NCBI GenBank assembly: GCA_025403435.1
Contig: CM046337.1
Span: 3,107,501-3,171,500 of the forward strand
Length of the DNA stretch: 64,000 bases
Origin: Artocarpus heterophyllus
Lineage: Eukaryota > Streptophyta > Magnoliopsida > Rosales > Moraceae
Direction: 5' to 3'
Under the pieces are notes generated by a model. It ran no database searches. It was given only the letters and a program-made list of their open reading frames with translations, and was not told the origin of the DNA. The position numbers were made by a program, and so were the translations under genes. Below are positions 24,936 to 35,084 of the stretch, one piece after another (positions within the stretch are counted from its first letter, which is position 1; each line of letters opens with the position of its first letter).

Positions 24936-25370
24936 TGATAGCAATAATTCTATCCTAATATGCTAAAAACATTATGCATATAAAGATCATGAACAAAAGC
25001 ATGAAAATTCAACATGCCTCCAGCCATTGTAACTTTCTCTGTATGCAGTCAAATGTTATAGCAACTGTCTTCTTCACCTGCTTCTCTTATTTGGATACTT
25101 CTATCACACTAACGCTCAATACGATGGTGTATATAAACCTGAGTGTTTGTGATAGGGACCAAATCTTTTGTTCAACACACATGAACGCGAAAAATTTTTT
25201 CTCTGCTGAATACAAATCCCCCATCAAGGACTTATATAGCATCCATAAAATCAGTTACCAGGAAAAGTTAATTGTGGTTTAATGGGAAATGAATAGAGAT
25301 TATTTATGAAAATCGTCACAACAAATAAATTAGTTTCAATTTTGAAACCGTTGCAATATAAACAGTTACA
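24936..25370 (-). repeat. Right LTR (5' LTR of the Copia element)
   Basis: 435 bp with TG...CA ends, reading TGTAACTG at its start and TTGCTATCA at its end on the minus strand. It should carry the element's promoter. Confidence 0.93.
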
Positions 25371-25666
25371 AAATGTTGAAAAATCCTTGGCTAAGATCCA
25401 ACATATTTCCCTTCAATAGAAGTAATAATTTTCTTCTCCAAAACAGCCTGTGGTTTATGAAATCACGGGGTTACCATTAAGGTGTGGTGTTGTCAAGATC
25501 AGATTGGTCGAGGTGAGGCAGTTGTAAGATGTCAAAATGTGGGGATGACTTTTGTTTTGAAGGTAAAGAGATGTTTGGTGTGGCCGTTTGTTGGCGCTTG
25601 CCCCTTGGAGGGTTTAAATTGGTCGCGTTAAGTAAATATACCAAATTATTCAGACAAGAATACACG

Positions 25667-25842
25667 TCAATATCTTCACTCATACAAGAAACACGAGAAA
25701 CGTGTTGGATTTAAGATTGTGAATACTGCAGTTGCCACATTAATGAAGGAAACTCTTTTCAGCAACCAACTAAATGGTTGTTTTGTCCACATATTCCTCT
25801 CTTCACTATTTGATACACGAACCCAACAACAAGAACAGTTTG
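25667..25842. repeat. Duplicated segment, copy 1
   Basis: Runs from CAATATCTTCACTCATAC through AAATGGTTGTTTTGTCCACA to AGAACAGTTTGG. It matches 31940-32107 with scattered substitutions. It abuts the start of the pectinesterase remnant. Confidence 0.85.
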
Positions 25843-26382
25843 GCCAAGGATGGGAGCGGAAACTTCTAAACCATACAGTTTAAGGCAAGGTATGTTATTT
25901 ATGTCAAGGCTGGGGTTTATGACCAGTATCTTACTGTCACAAAGAATCAAGTCAATTTCTACATGCATGGAGACAGACCTTGGAAGACCAGATCATCACC
26001 GGTAACAAGAACTTCTGTGACGGCTTCTCCACATTTAGGACTGCCACATTTTGTGAGTTCGTTTTTCATTTTCAGAAAACTACGTTTAAGGCCACATTCT
26101 TTAATTTTTTTTTTCTTTTTATTCATTTGTTGAAAATTGGGGATGTAGGTTGGTTGGAGTGGAATGGGGATTTTGCACTGGACACACTATACCATGCTGA
26201 GTACGCAAACAACGGCGCTAGAGCTGGAGCTGCAACAAACAAAGGGTGAATTGGAGGGGATCCAAGCTGATCACTAGCGGAAATGAGGCACTTAAATTCA
26301 CTGCTGGCAAGTTTATTAAGAAGGGCACTGGCTGAAAAACACTGGTGTACCCCACTACCTTAGCTTCAAACAAGCGAAGTAA
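25842..26382 (+). pseudogene. Pectinesterase (pectin methylesterase) remnant
   Basis: Pieces of a plant cell-wall pectinesterase catalytic domain are readable on the plus strand. These are AKDGSGNF followed by a stop, YVIYVKAGVYDQYLTVTKNQ, VNFYMHGD, then after a frameshift IITGNKNFCDGFSTFRTATF, then GWLEWNGDFALDTLYHAEYA, and finally GWLKNTGVPHYLSFKQAK and a stop at 26380-26382. The middle of the domain, where the catalytic Asp residues and the oxyanion Gln should be, is missing. Stops and shifts occur elsewhere. It is a truncated relic with no function expected. Confidence 0.88.
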
Positions 26383-28252
26383 CTAACTAACTTACTTGCA
26401 CGTTAAGTAACAACTGCCAGCAAGTTTAAGTAACTTGCTTGTTAAGTAACTGAGTGTAGAGATAAAAAAATTTATTATGTGTGAGGATGGGGTCCATTCC
26501 GGCGCCATGGCGCTTTCAATTTCTTTGATCCTCATCTCTAAAGGTGTATGTATAATATTATCTTGTTTTCTCTCCTCTTCCTATAAGTTAGTATATATCC
26601 AATGTCATAGGCTCTGAAAGTATATATTCTTCAAATAATAATAAAATAATAACGCACTAATCTACATAAATATATTATCTTCTTGGAATTTTTATTTTTC
26701 TTCCTAATCTAATACAATTGTATAAAGGGACAAGTAAATTTGTTTGAGGATGTAAGTTTTAATACTAAAGCTTTAAACAGGAAACACATGATGAGCAAGA
26801 GAAACATGTAACTGCTCTCAACCACATCAAATTCCTTCTCTTAAACATGAAATAGAAGAAGAGACCAAAAAACGAAACGCAGAAACTATTACCGATGCTA
26901 ATTTTACAGACACGGGCATAAAAATGTATACAATGATCAGCTCAAATAGAAAAGACAAAAACCTTGTTTGGCAAGAAAGGGATATGTTTATGCCGTTGAT
27001 CCCTAAATTCTTAAATTGTAGTAACGAATTTCATGCTCAAATTATTTTGAAGATGTGTGAAATATTTAATTTCAATTGTAAAATATTCCATTTTGAGTAA
27101 ATTTTGTAATTTAAGAGATTTCTGTGGGGAAGTTATTCTTTTCCTTTGTGGTCGTTCTATAAATAAGTATATGTCGTAATTATCTTTCTAAATGAAAATT
27201 GGTTAAGCCCTATTTCTAAAAGCTTCATTTTTCTCCAAAATCTTTTAAGCAGAAGAAATTGCCAAAAAAAAAAAAAAAAAAGAAGCGGATAATATTGAGA
27301 ATTAGAGTTCCTAATTTTAATGAAAGCAAAATACATGAAATGAAAATAAACAAAAGACACACAAAATTTTATTTGTAGTTCATCGTCGATATAAAAACTA
27401 TGTCTATTTTTAGCCGTAATTTCTTATAATGATGAAAAAATTTAGAAGAGAAAAATTAAGTACCCTAACACAAAAAACCAAAAATAAAACCTTCTTGCGT
27501 CAACCGCGCAGCCAGCTCCCTTGCTAGAGTTACAGTTGACGTTTTCACTCCGTTTCAGATTTTTTGCCCTCACACCGTGTGGTCACGCCCTTCATCAATG
27601 CGTGCTCTGCGCCATTTCGCACCCCAACGCTCAAATAATGGCGCTGCAGTGTCGTTTCTTGTTTGCTCCATCTTAATAAAATCTTGGACTAAGGGCTACG
27701 TACTCACACCCCAAGAAGGGGGTTTCCTATCCCTTCCAACCCTACAACAACCCTATCAAGTAGGTTGATCTCTATAATTTTATGAATAATATGCTAATTC
27801 GTAAAATGTTAAAAGCTCCTTAACAAATAATATATTTTTGTAATCATCCCATTTTTTATTTTGTACACCGACGAGAGAAGAGGAGGAGAATAATCTCAAC
27901 AGAAGAAAACGACAAGAGATGTATTTACATAAAAAGAAACGACAAGAAACAAAAGCAAGAATTCATTAAAAAAAGGTCAATTGGCTCGTTTGTTAAACTG
28001 ACGATGAGTTTGAGTTTTGAGTCTGACTTGAGTTATGAGTATGAGTGGGAGTAAAAAACAAGGGAAGGTTTGTTAAGGAGGAGAGAGAAATAGCAAGTGC
28101 GTGCGTGCGTGGCATTCCATCTTCCACAAATTTAAGTTTTAGTTTTAGAATAGTTTTTTGACTTTTGCCTGAGAGAAAGAAAACACCATTCATTCATTCA
28201 TTCATTCTCATTCTCAGTTTGAGAAATAATTCATTAATAATAATTTCTGGAG
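26383..28252. other. Intergenic region upstream of CRSH
   Basis: No supported gene. It contains direct repeats of TAAGTAACTTGC type near 26385-26450, an A tract near 27265, two AAACGACAAGA words at 27905-27945, and an ATTC tetranucleotide run (28188-28207) in the likely 5' UTR of the next gene. The CRSH promoter should lie within the last few hundred bases. Confidence 0.45.
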
Positions 28253-30912
28253 ATGGCAGAAACGGCTTGGCTAAGAGGATGTACAGGTACAATGCCTCAT
28301 CCTCGTCATCTCCATGAATATGATCGTATTATTAACAATATTTCTTTCTCCTTCATAGTCCCATTCCCAATTCCCACCACCAGCAACAAGAGAACAAAAA
28401 TCCCAATCTCAATCTGTAAATGTAATAACAGTAGCAGCAGCAAAACGACGTCGTTGGAGAAGGCAGGGGAAGGAGGGAAGATGGTGGTGGAGCTGGTAGG
28501 AGCATTCAACAAGCTAACCCACCGCATGAGTACGACCGCCGCCGCAGCAACATCTTCTTCTTCTTCAATCATTCTCTTCAACGCTCTCAAGCTCTCTCTC
28601 CCTCTCCTCCACTCCCTTTCTGAGGATAGTAACAAGTACAAAAACCGCTCCCCTCTGGCCTCCGCCTTGTCGGTGGCGTTGATTCTCGCCGACCTCCACA
28701 TGGACGCCGAAGTCATCTCCGCCGCCCTCCTCTTCCCAGCCGTCGCCGCCTCCGCCATCTCTCTCCCTCAAGTCCGCCTCCGCCTTGGCTCCCCTGCCAC
28801 CGCGCACCTCCTCCATGAATCCCTCCGCCTCTCCACTTCTCCTCTCCTTCTTAATCACGACTACTATGGAGATGGAGATGAAGATGAAGACGAAGATGGA
28901 GATTCCAATTCCTCTGCCTCTGCACTCCGTATGTTCTACCTCAAACACTACGACACTCGAGCTGTGGTTCTCCACCTGGCTCATAAGCTCGATTCCATGC
29001 GTCATCTCCATCATCTCCCTCGCTACCACCAACAACTCCTCTCCCTTGAGGTTCTCAGAATTCACGCTCCTCTCGCCCATGCCTTGTCCCTTCCTTTGTT
29101 GTCTCTGGAGCTCGAGGATCTTGCCTTTCGCTCTCTCTTCCCTTACTCCTATCTCTATCTCGACGCCTGGTTAAGGAGCCACCACACCATTCATAATCAA
29201 AATCATAATAATCATGATCAGCAACCTCTCATCCAAGTTTTCAAGGAACAATTGCTTCACTCTCTTCAATCAGATCCCTTGCTGTCGTCTTTAGTTGATG
29301 ACATCTCCGTCCAAGGCCGCTACAAGAGCCGTTATAGCACTATGAGGAAGATCCTCAAAGACGGCCGCACCCCTGACGAGGTCAACGATATTTTCGGATT
29401 GCGAGTGGTGTTGAAGCCGAGGAACCAACAATGTAATGATAATTATAATAATGATGATGATGTTGGGGAGAGAGCCTGCTACCGAGCGAGAGAGATCGTC
29501 CGGTCTCTCTGGAAGGAAGTGCCTCACAGGACAAAGGACTACATTGCCAACCCCAAACCCAATGGATATAGGAGTCTCCACATGGCTGTTGATGTGAGTG
29601 AAATTGGCAGGAAGAGACCTCTCATGGAGATTCAGATTAGGACTCAACAGATGGACTTGTTCGCCGTTGGTGGCACTGCTTCCCACTCCTTGTACAAGGC
29701 TGGCCTCACTGATCCACAAGAGGTACTTATATTATTACTACTGCTTTTAACTAGCTCTTTTCTTGTATTTTGTTGTTGTGTTCTTTCTTCCTTTCATGCC
29801 ATGGTTATTAATTGTGTTGGATGATTCTCATGATATAAAAAGAATGTATTTGTTTTATCTATATAAGGTCATAGTTATACAAGCAGATCAATTAGGCTTC
29901 AGTTTTGGAACTTGGATTGCTGTGTTTTTAAGAGGAAAGCACAACTTTTACATTTAGTAAAAGCTGAAGTACTTTTTGTAAGGTTGTTACAAGAAGCACA
30001 ATTTGTGATTTTATGTATTGTCATTCTTCTCCTTTCTCATTTGATGATTGGTTGTTCTGTCAAGTAACTCTAAGGGCTCGTTTGGCACGCTGGATTGGAT
30101 TAGATTATAGAGTTGGGATTGGATTGGACTGGATAGGATAGGATTATATTAAATCCTATCACATGTTTGGCACATTGTTGGGACTATTTTAGGGTTATTG
30201 GATAAGTTATCCAATCTAAGGTTGGTACCAAACATGGGACTAGGATAAATAATCCTAATCCTAGTCCTAATCCCATGTAACAAACAGACCCTAAAGGTTT
30301 AGTAGGTGGTTGGTTTGGATAACACAATATCCTTCGCTATCAGAATTAACTGTTAATGGAGACTGATAATGCTAATGTGTTGAAATTCAGGCAAAGAGGC
30401 TGAAGGCCATAATGGTGGCTGCAGCTGAACTAGCAGCGCTGCGTCTTCAGGATCTCCCATCCACATGTCACAAAGGCATTGAAATTGACCGGAGAGACAG
30501 AGTATTCCGCCTTCTCGACAAGAACGGAGACGGTAGGATCAGCATTGAGGAACTCATGGAAGTGATGGAAGAGCTTGGTGCTCCTGGGGAAGATGCCCAG
30601 GAGATGATGCAGCTCCTCGATTCCAACAGCGACGGTTCTCTGAGTTCTGAAGAATTTGACTTGTTTCAAAAACAGGTGGATATACATATATCACTAATTG
30701 ATGTCTTTCTTAATAAAAGTAACAGTGCAAAATAAAATCAAAAGTAATGTACTTTTGTTGTGTTGTAGGTCGAGTTTATGCGGGATTTAGAGGATAGAGA
30801 TGATCAGTACAAGATGATGCTGAATGAGAAGCTTCAAATTGCAGAAAATAGTGGCTCTGCCTCCATTCAGTTATATAATGAAGGGCTTGGGAGCAGCCTT
30901 GCAAACTATTAG
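28253..30912 (+). CDS. CRSH: Calcium-activated RelA/SpoT homologue, chloroplast (p)ppGpp synthetase
   Basis: Makes the alarmone (p)ppGpp from ATP and GDP/GTP in plastids under Ca2+ control. Exons 28253-29722, 30391-30675 and 30769-30912 give 632 aa, a little longer than the roughly 580 aa I recall for Arabidopsis. The N-terminus is Ser/Thr/Lys-rich, as expected of a transit peptide. The hydrolase-like half lacks a proper HD pair, as is usual for CRSH. The synthetase domain shows GRYKSRYSTMRKIL, FGLRVVLKP, PKPNGYRSLHMAVDV and MEIQIRTQQMDLFA. Two EF-hands follow at about residues 533-544 (DKNGDGRISIEE) and 567-578 (DSNSDGSLSSEE). Odd points are an acidic GDGDEDEDEDGD insert and an Asn/Asp run after VVLKPRNQQ, both from GAT/AAT repeats. 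Intron 1 holds a MITE. Reading through intron 1 would give a 523-aa form without EF-hands. Confidence 0.96.
30074..30291. mobile_element. Tourist-like (PIF/Harbinger) MITE in CRSH intron 1
   Basis: 218 bp with terminal inverted repeats GGGCTCGTTTG and, on the other strand, GGGTCTGTTTG. It is flanked by the 3-bp target duplication TAA on both sides (30071-30073 and 30292-30294). The interior is rich in GGATTGGATT-type words and has no coding capacity. Confidence 0.88.
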
Positions 30913-32983
30913 AATTGCTTTGAAGGGTTACCATTATCGACCAGCGTTCTCCTAATTCACCATGTAATTAAACTCATCTTTTTTCTGCTGTATATAATGT
31001 TATTTACTAGTTTTACCTCATTTCTCCTCTAGCAGCGCTATCTTACTGAACCCCTTTTGATAAGCTTGAGAAAAATCCCGACTCTTACTTTCTAAACAAA
31101 GTGACAACTATCTGTAAGTAGCCATTTGACAGGTTATTATCGTGCACAAAATGGAGGAGAAAGACTGAGAAGAATGGATAAGAGTGTTTCTTTTTGTAAT
31201 CTATTATTTAAAGATTGCTTCTTTTTTATATAAAAAATTGCCTAGTATAAGATTATCAACATTATGGGTGCATAAATCAGCAAAGATATCCTATGACATT
31301 TTGTAATTCGTGATGGCAATTTGCCAGTTATAGCTTTTTATTTCCCATGTTTTTATGTCGAAGGAATGCATTTGCCAATCATATCTCATCTCGTCATGAC
31401 ATTTTATCCTTCTGGCAGTCATAGTAAGGTCTTCTAAGCTCATAGTTCGTCCTTTAGATTATCAGTCATTGCTGTGATTGAATTTTTTAAAAAAAAAAAT
31501 TGTTGCAAATTCTACAACCTACACGTTTACACTTAATTATCACCTTATATGTTAAAGAATTATTTGTCGCTTAAATTTATATGTTGTAATCTCACGATAT
31601 TCAGTTTTTGCTATCATTTAGTAACACTTGGGCTGTATGATTACGAGTGTTTGGTTTTTGGTCCTTACTGGCATAACACATACAAGGATTTTTGTGGAAG
31701 TGACCAGCATTGTAGCCAAAGCCATTGAAAGGATATAATAATCACAACAAAGCCAGTTGAAAGTTACACAGAGACACAACCAACTAAAAGAAGAATAAAC
31801 TTATTCAGTGCCCATGTATAAAACCCTAAGCCCTTACTGCAACTCTTTGATTTTGCACCCGCATCCTCTATATATATAATATATATATTATATGCCTAAT
31901 GTAGTAATCCCAGAATATTACATCTCACGACCTGACTCCTCAATATCCTCACTCATATAAGAAACACAAGAAACATGTTGGATTCAAGACTGAGAAAGTT
32001 GCTACATTAATGAAGGAAACTACTTTCAGCAACCAACTAAATGGTTGTTTTATCCACATATTCCTCTCTTCAATGTTAAATATACGGACCCAACAAGAAC
32101 AGTTTGGTCTTTGGTCTGTAAATCAAATGCATTCGTGGAGTGGATTGAACGGATTGATGTTTGGACTCATAGATTGGAAATTTCTCAATCTAGTAACAGA
32201 TTGGATTGAACAAATTGAGATGGAGGACTCATGGATTGGATACAGATTGGGATTGTCCCAAACCAAAGTATTGGTCCACTAATTCATGTAATCCAATCCG
32301 TGAACAACCTAATTTTGACTGAGATGGTTAGGTTAATGGCAGAAACTAGGACTTGAATAACCACCAACAAATTGCCTTTCGCTCCATCTATCTTTTTCTT
32401 TGGTTCCCCTAGAGTTTCACCGCAAGATTTGTTGTCCAAGCACAAATCTGAATTCACAAAGCTTGTAGCCAAGGACGCCTGTTAAGATTCCAAACATTTT
32501 CTTTCCCACTAAAGTGACCATGTACAACCTTTAATCCAAGAATCAGCTAGCTACATAAGCACCAGCCGCTGGCATAACATTTACTGAGCTGGAGGCTGTA
32601 TGATTGTCATGAATCTTCTGGTTCACAATTTGCTCCGGTGATGGTCGACAAAATTTGCGTATCCTCTATATTGTAGCTGCATGGTATGAAGAATCCAAGA
32701 ATAATCTGGACGATAAACATAAATTAGTAGCCAGCAGACATGCTGGGACAAACACGCGTGTTCAAATATATATTCTCATTAAAAAAAAAAAAAAAAGAAT
32801 TTCCAATTGTCATAAGTTCCAAATAAAAACCTTCAAACACATTGAATTAGTCCTGACTAAGATCTAGAAGATTCAGTTACGACGGAGTTGGTGAAGAGAA
32901 AATTTGTCAAAACAGTACTTGAATTCCTACTTGGTGTTTGGAAATCATGTGTATGTGGTCTGGTTACAAACCTGTTCGTATGG
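30913..32983. other. Intergenic region between CRSH and the PsbP-domain gene
   Basis: The first few hundred bases are the CRSH 3' UTR. The region 31940-32107 is the duplicated segment described separately. 32100-32290 has repeated GGATTGGAT/GGATTGAAC words reminiscent of a MITE, but no clear terminal repeat. No gene is seen. Confidence 0.45.
31940..32107. repeat. Duplicated segment, copy 2
   Basis: Matches 25667-25842 up to AGAACAGTTTGG. The homology stops exactly where the pectinesterase remnant begins in copy 1. Confidence 0.85.
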
Positions 32984-35084
32984 CTATAGAACTGTCATTG
33001 ATATAGCAGCAGAACGGAGCTTTGTGCCATCATCGTCCCATTTGGACTGTGGGGCAGTTGCTCCAGCAATAATTGCCTTCACAACAAACATGCAGAGATG
33101 ATAATTTTATTAGACAAACAGATCAAGGGGATAACTAGATACAATAGACTCTAAACAATCATTGATTTGAAAAGATGAATTGTGAACCAGGAGACATTAT
33201 CTTGCTGTCTTAGCACAAGGATTTAGTATAAACTTAAGACATATATCTTGTTATAGACTGGTTTATCTTGTGTTCTTGATAAGAACCATGAAAGTGAATC
33301 TAATGTTGGCGGAAAATTGATAGAGTGTTTCTGCACTAAAATGCATATGTATACAAACCTTCCCACTATTAACAGCAGCAACCAGAGCTACGTGCTGATC
33401 ATCTCGGCCAAATTCGTAGAAGTAATAAGTCCTGAAACATATCAACATATGAGCAACACACAAACAAACATAAATCACTACTCAACCTAGATAGATGGAA
33501 AATCTCAAGAGAAAGGAACCCGTAGAGATCAAGAGACAAGTCTAGACAGACGTCTCAAACTAACCAGTTGAATACGGCTCTATAGTAATGTACTTATGTG
33601 AGATAGGTAGGCCTGGATCTTTTTTATTGTGCCAAGGACTTCATTAACAAGAAAAGTTTAAAAAGCGTAATATTTTCTAACATGAATTTACCTGTAACCT
33701 TCTTCTTCCTTTATTTTTAGTGCTCGGGCAGAGTATAAAGTTGCCCCACCTACCATTGTCACACGGTCAGAGACAAAAACCAATATAGCAGAAGGAAGAG
33801 CCAAGAAGAGAGATAAGAAAAAAGCATGTAAAGACCACACCACCCAGAAAGGTGAAATTAGAACAAAGATTTATAAGGTATCAGAAAAGGTCAGCAGCAG
33901 AATTCAATCTTTATGTACCTGGAACAAAGATTCTAGCAGCTTCTTTCAAGGAACCTAAATCTGTTACCTCTTTGGCCTCTAAAAAGGTGATTTTGAGTTG
34001 ATTGGTAGGACGAATTATGACACTTAAAACCTCCGATCTGTATCAAAGAACAAGGACAAGTAAAAAAAAAAAAAATCAAACATATACCCGTTCAGTATTT
34101 TCTTTTTTTAGTTTTTAGAATTGTTTTTGCATGCTTTTTGAGACAGAAATTTCAAAAACAGTTTCAATACAATGATAAAACTCAAACAAACCATTGGTAT
34201 TGAAGAAAAAAAGAAAAAAAAAACTCATCAAAACTTCTCCTTTTTTCTTTTTCCTTTTGTTCAACGCGGGACAACGTTTTTACGTAAAAGGTAAGCTTTA
34301 AAGTATTCCATTTACACTTGACTTTGAAAAGATAAGATTAGAGAATTTCACAAGAATAATATACCCATCAGGAGATGCAAAACGCGCTGCAAAAGTCTTG
34401 GGCTTTGCCTTATCTCCGTACAGAGACAATCCAGCATTGAAATCCTATAAATGGCCACGAAAGGAAAAAAAAAAAAAAGGCAAAATGTAAATTGAGAACT
34501 TCAGTGAAATCTTACCAAAACTTCGTGGAGCTAAAAGCAGAAACCCAAAAAAAAAAAAAAAAAACCCTCGTTGTAACTGGAAAATTGTAATGTATGAACC
34601 TTAAACCCGCAAAATCTTACCATTTTACAAGAAAGAACCGAACTTTCATTCTCGCCAACCAAAAAAAAGAAAGAAAGAATTTTCCATTGAACAGCAACAA
34701 AAAATCGATAAACAAGACACGAACAAGATCATAATGATCAAGTACCTCAGGCTCCATAATGTCCTCGAACTGAGGTGGGACCCGAATAGCGAAGCCATCG
34801 CCGAAGAACTGGAACCAAGATTTGGTATTGACGATGCCGGAGAGCGAGGGTTTCGCAGGATCCGGAGCTTGTTCAGAAGAGAGAGCGGCTAGCGAGAATT
34901 GTAGCGGTGCAAAAGATATGACGAACAGAGAAGCGATTTTGAGGATCGAATGTCTCCTAGAGGCGGTGGTGGTGATGGTGGGGGAGAGAGTGAAGTTAGG
35001 GTTTGGAGTGAGCAGAGACGGAGTTCTGGGGAAGACGGGGCTACGGTTTGGTGGGTGGGGAGAGAATGAGAGGAGAATGGCCAT
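32984..35084 (-). CDS. PsbP-domain protein, thylakoid lumen
   Basis: Six exons (35084-34746, 34444-34365, 34037-33919, 33749-33692, 33431-33359, 33076-32984) join in phase to 253 aa. The first 65 residues are Ser/Thr/Pro-rich with a hydrophobic run (SLFVISFAPLQFSLA) ending before ALSSEQ, fitting a bipartite chloroplast/lumen signal. The rest is the PsbP fold: WFQFFGDGFAIRVPPQFEDI, DFNAGLSLYGDKAKPKTFAA, the SEVLSVIIRP strand, TYYFYEFGR, and the end TAPQSKWDDDGTKLRSAAIS. Members of this group assist photosystem assembly or NDH function in the lumen. The neighbours suggest the PPD8 type (At5g27390 from memory), which is not proven. An out-of-frame ATG at 35109 lies just upstream of the start and could dampen translation. 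Confidence 0.9.

Larger units (their letters stand above)
18711..25370 (-). mobile_element. Ty1/Copia LTR retrotransposon, full length, inactive
   Basis: The element is 6660 bp, flanked by the 5-bp target duplication AAATG (18706-18710 and 25371-25375). It has two LTRs, a primer-binding site and a purine tract, and on the minus strand the order gag, protease, integrase, reverse transcriptase, RNase H, which defines Copia. Frameshifts and stops split the polyprotein, and the LTRs have visibly diverged, so it is an old insertion. Its 1.3-kb leader (23570-24935) is very AT-rich except for a block at 24460-24730 holding several AACGACA/TGTCGTT words. It sits between the NHX promoter and the pectinesterase remnant. 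Confidence 0.95.

Noticed and set aside
28306..29080. Long minus-strand frames (150 and 171 codons) opposite CRSH exon 1
   Set aside because: They are antisense to a clearly conserved coding exon and arise from its skewed codon composition; their residues are low-complexity.
29723..29824. Read-through end of the CRSH exon 1 frame after 29722
   Set aside because: A good donor lies at 29723 and the next exon continues the family sequence; the extra residues are intronic.
32100..32290. GGATTGGAT-rich stretch as a second Tourist element
   Set aside because: Words resemble the MITE interior in CRSH but no terminal repeats or target duplication could be found.
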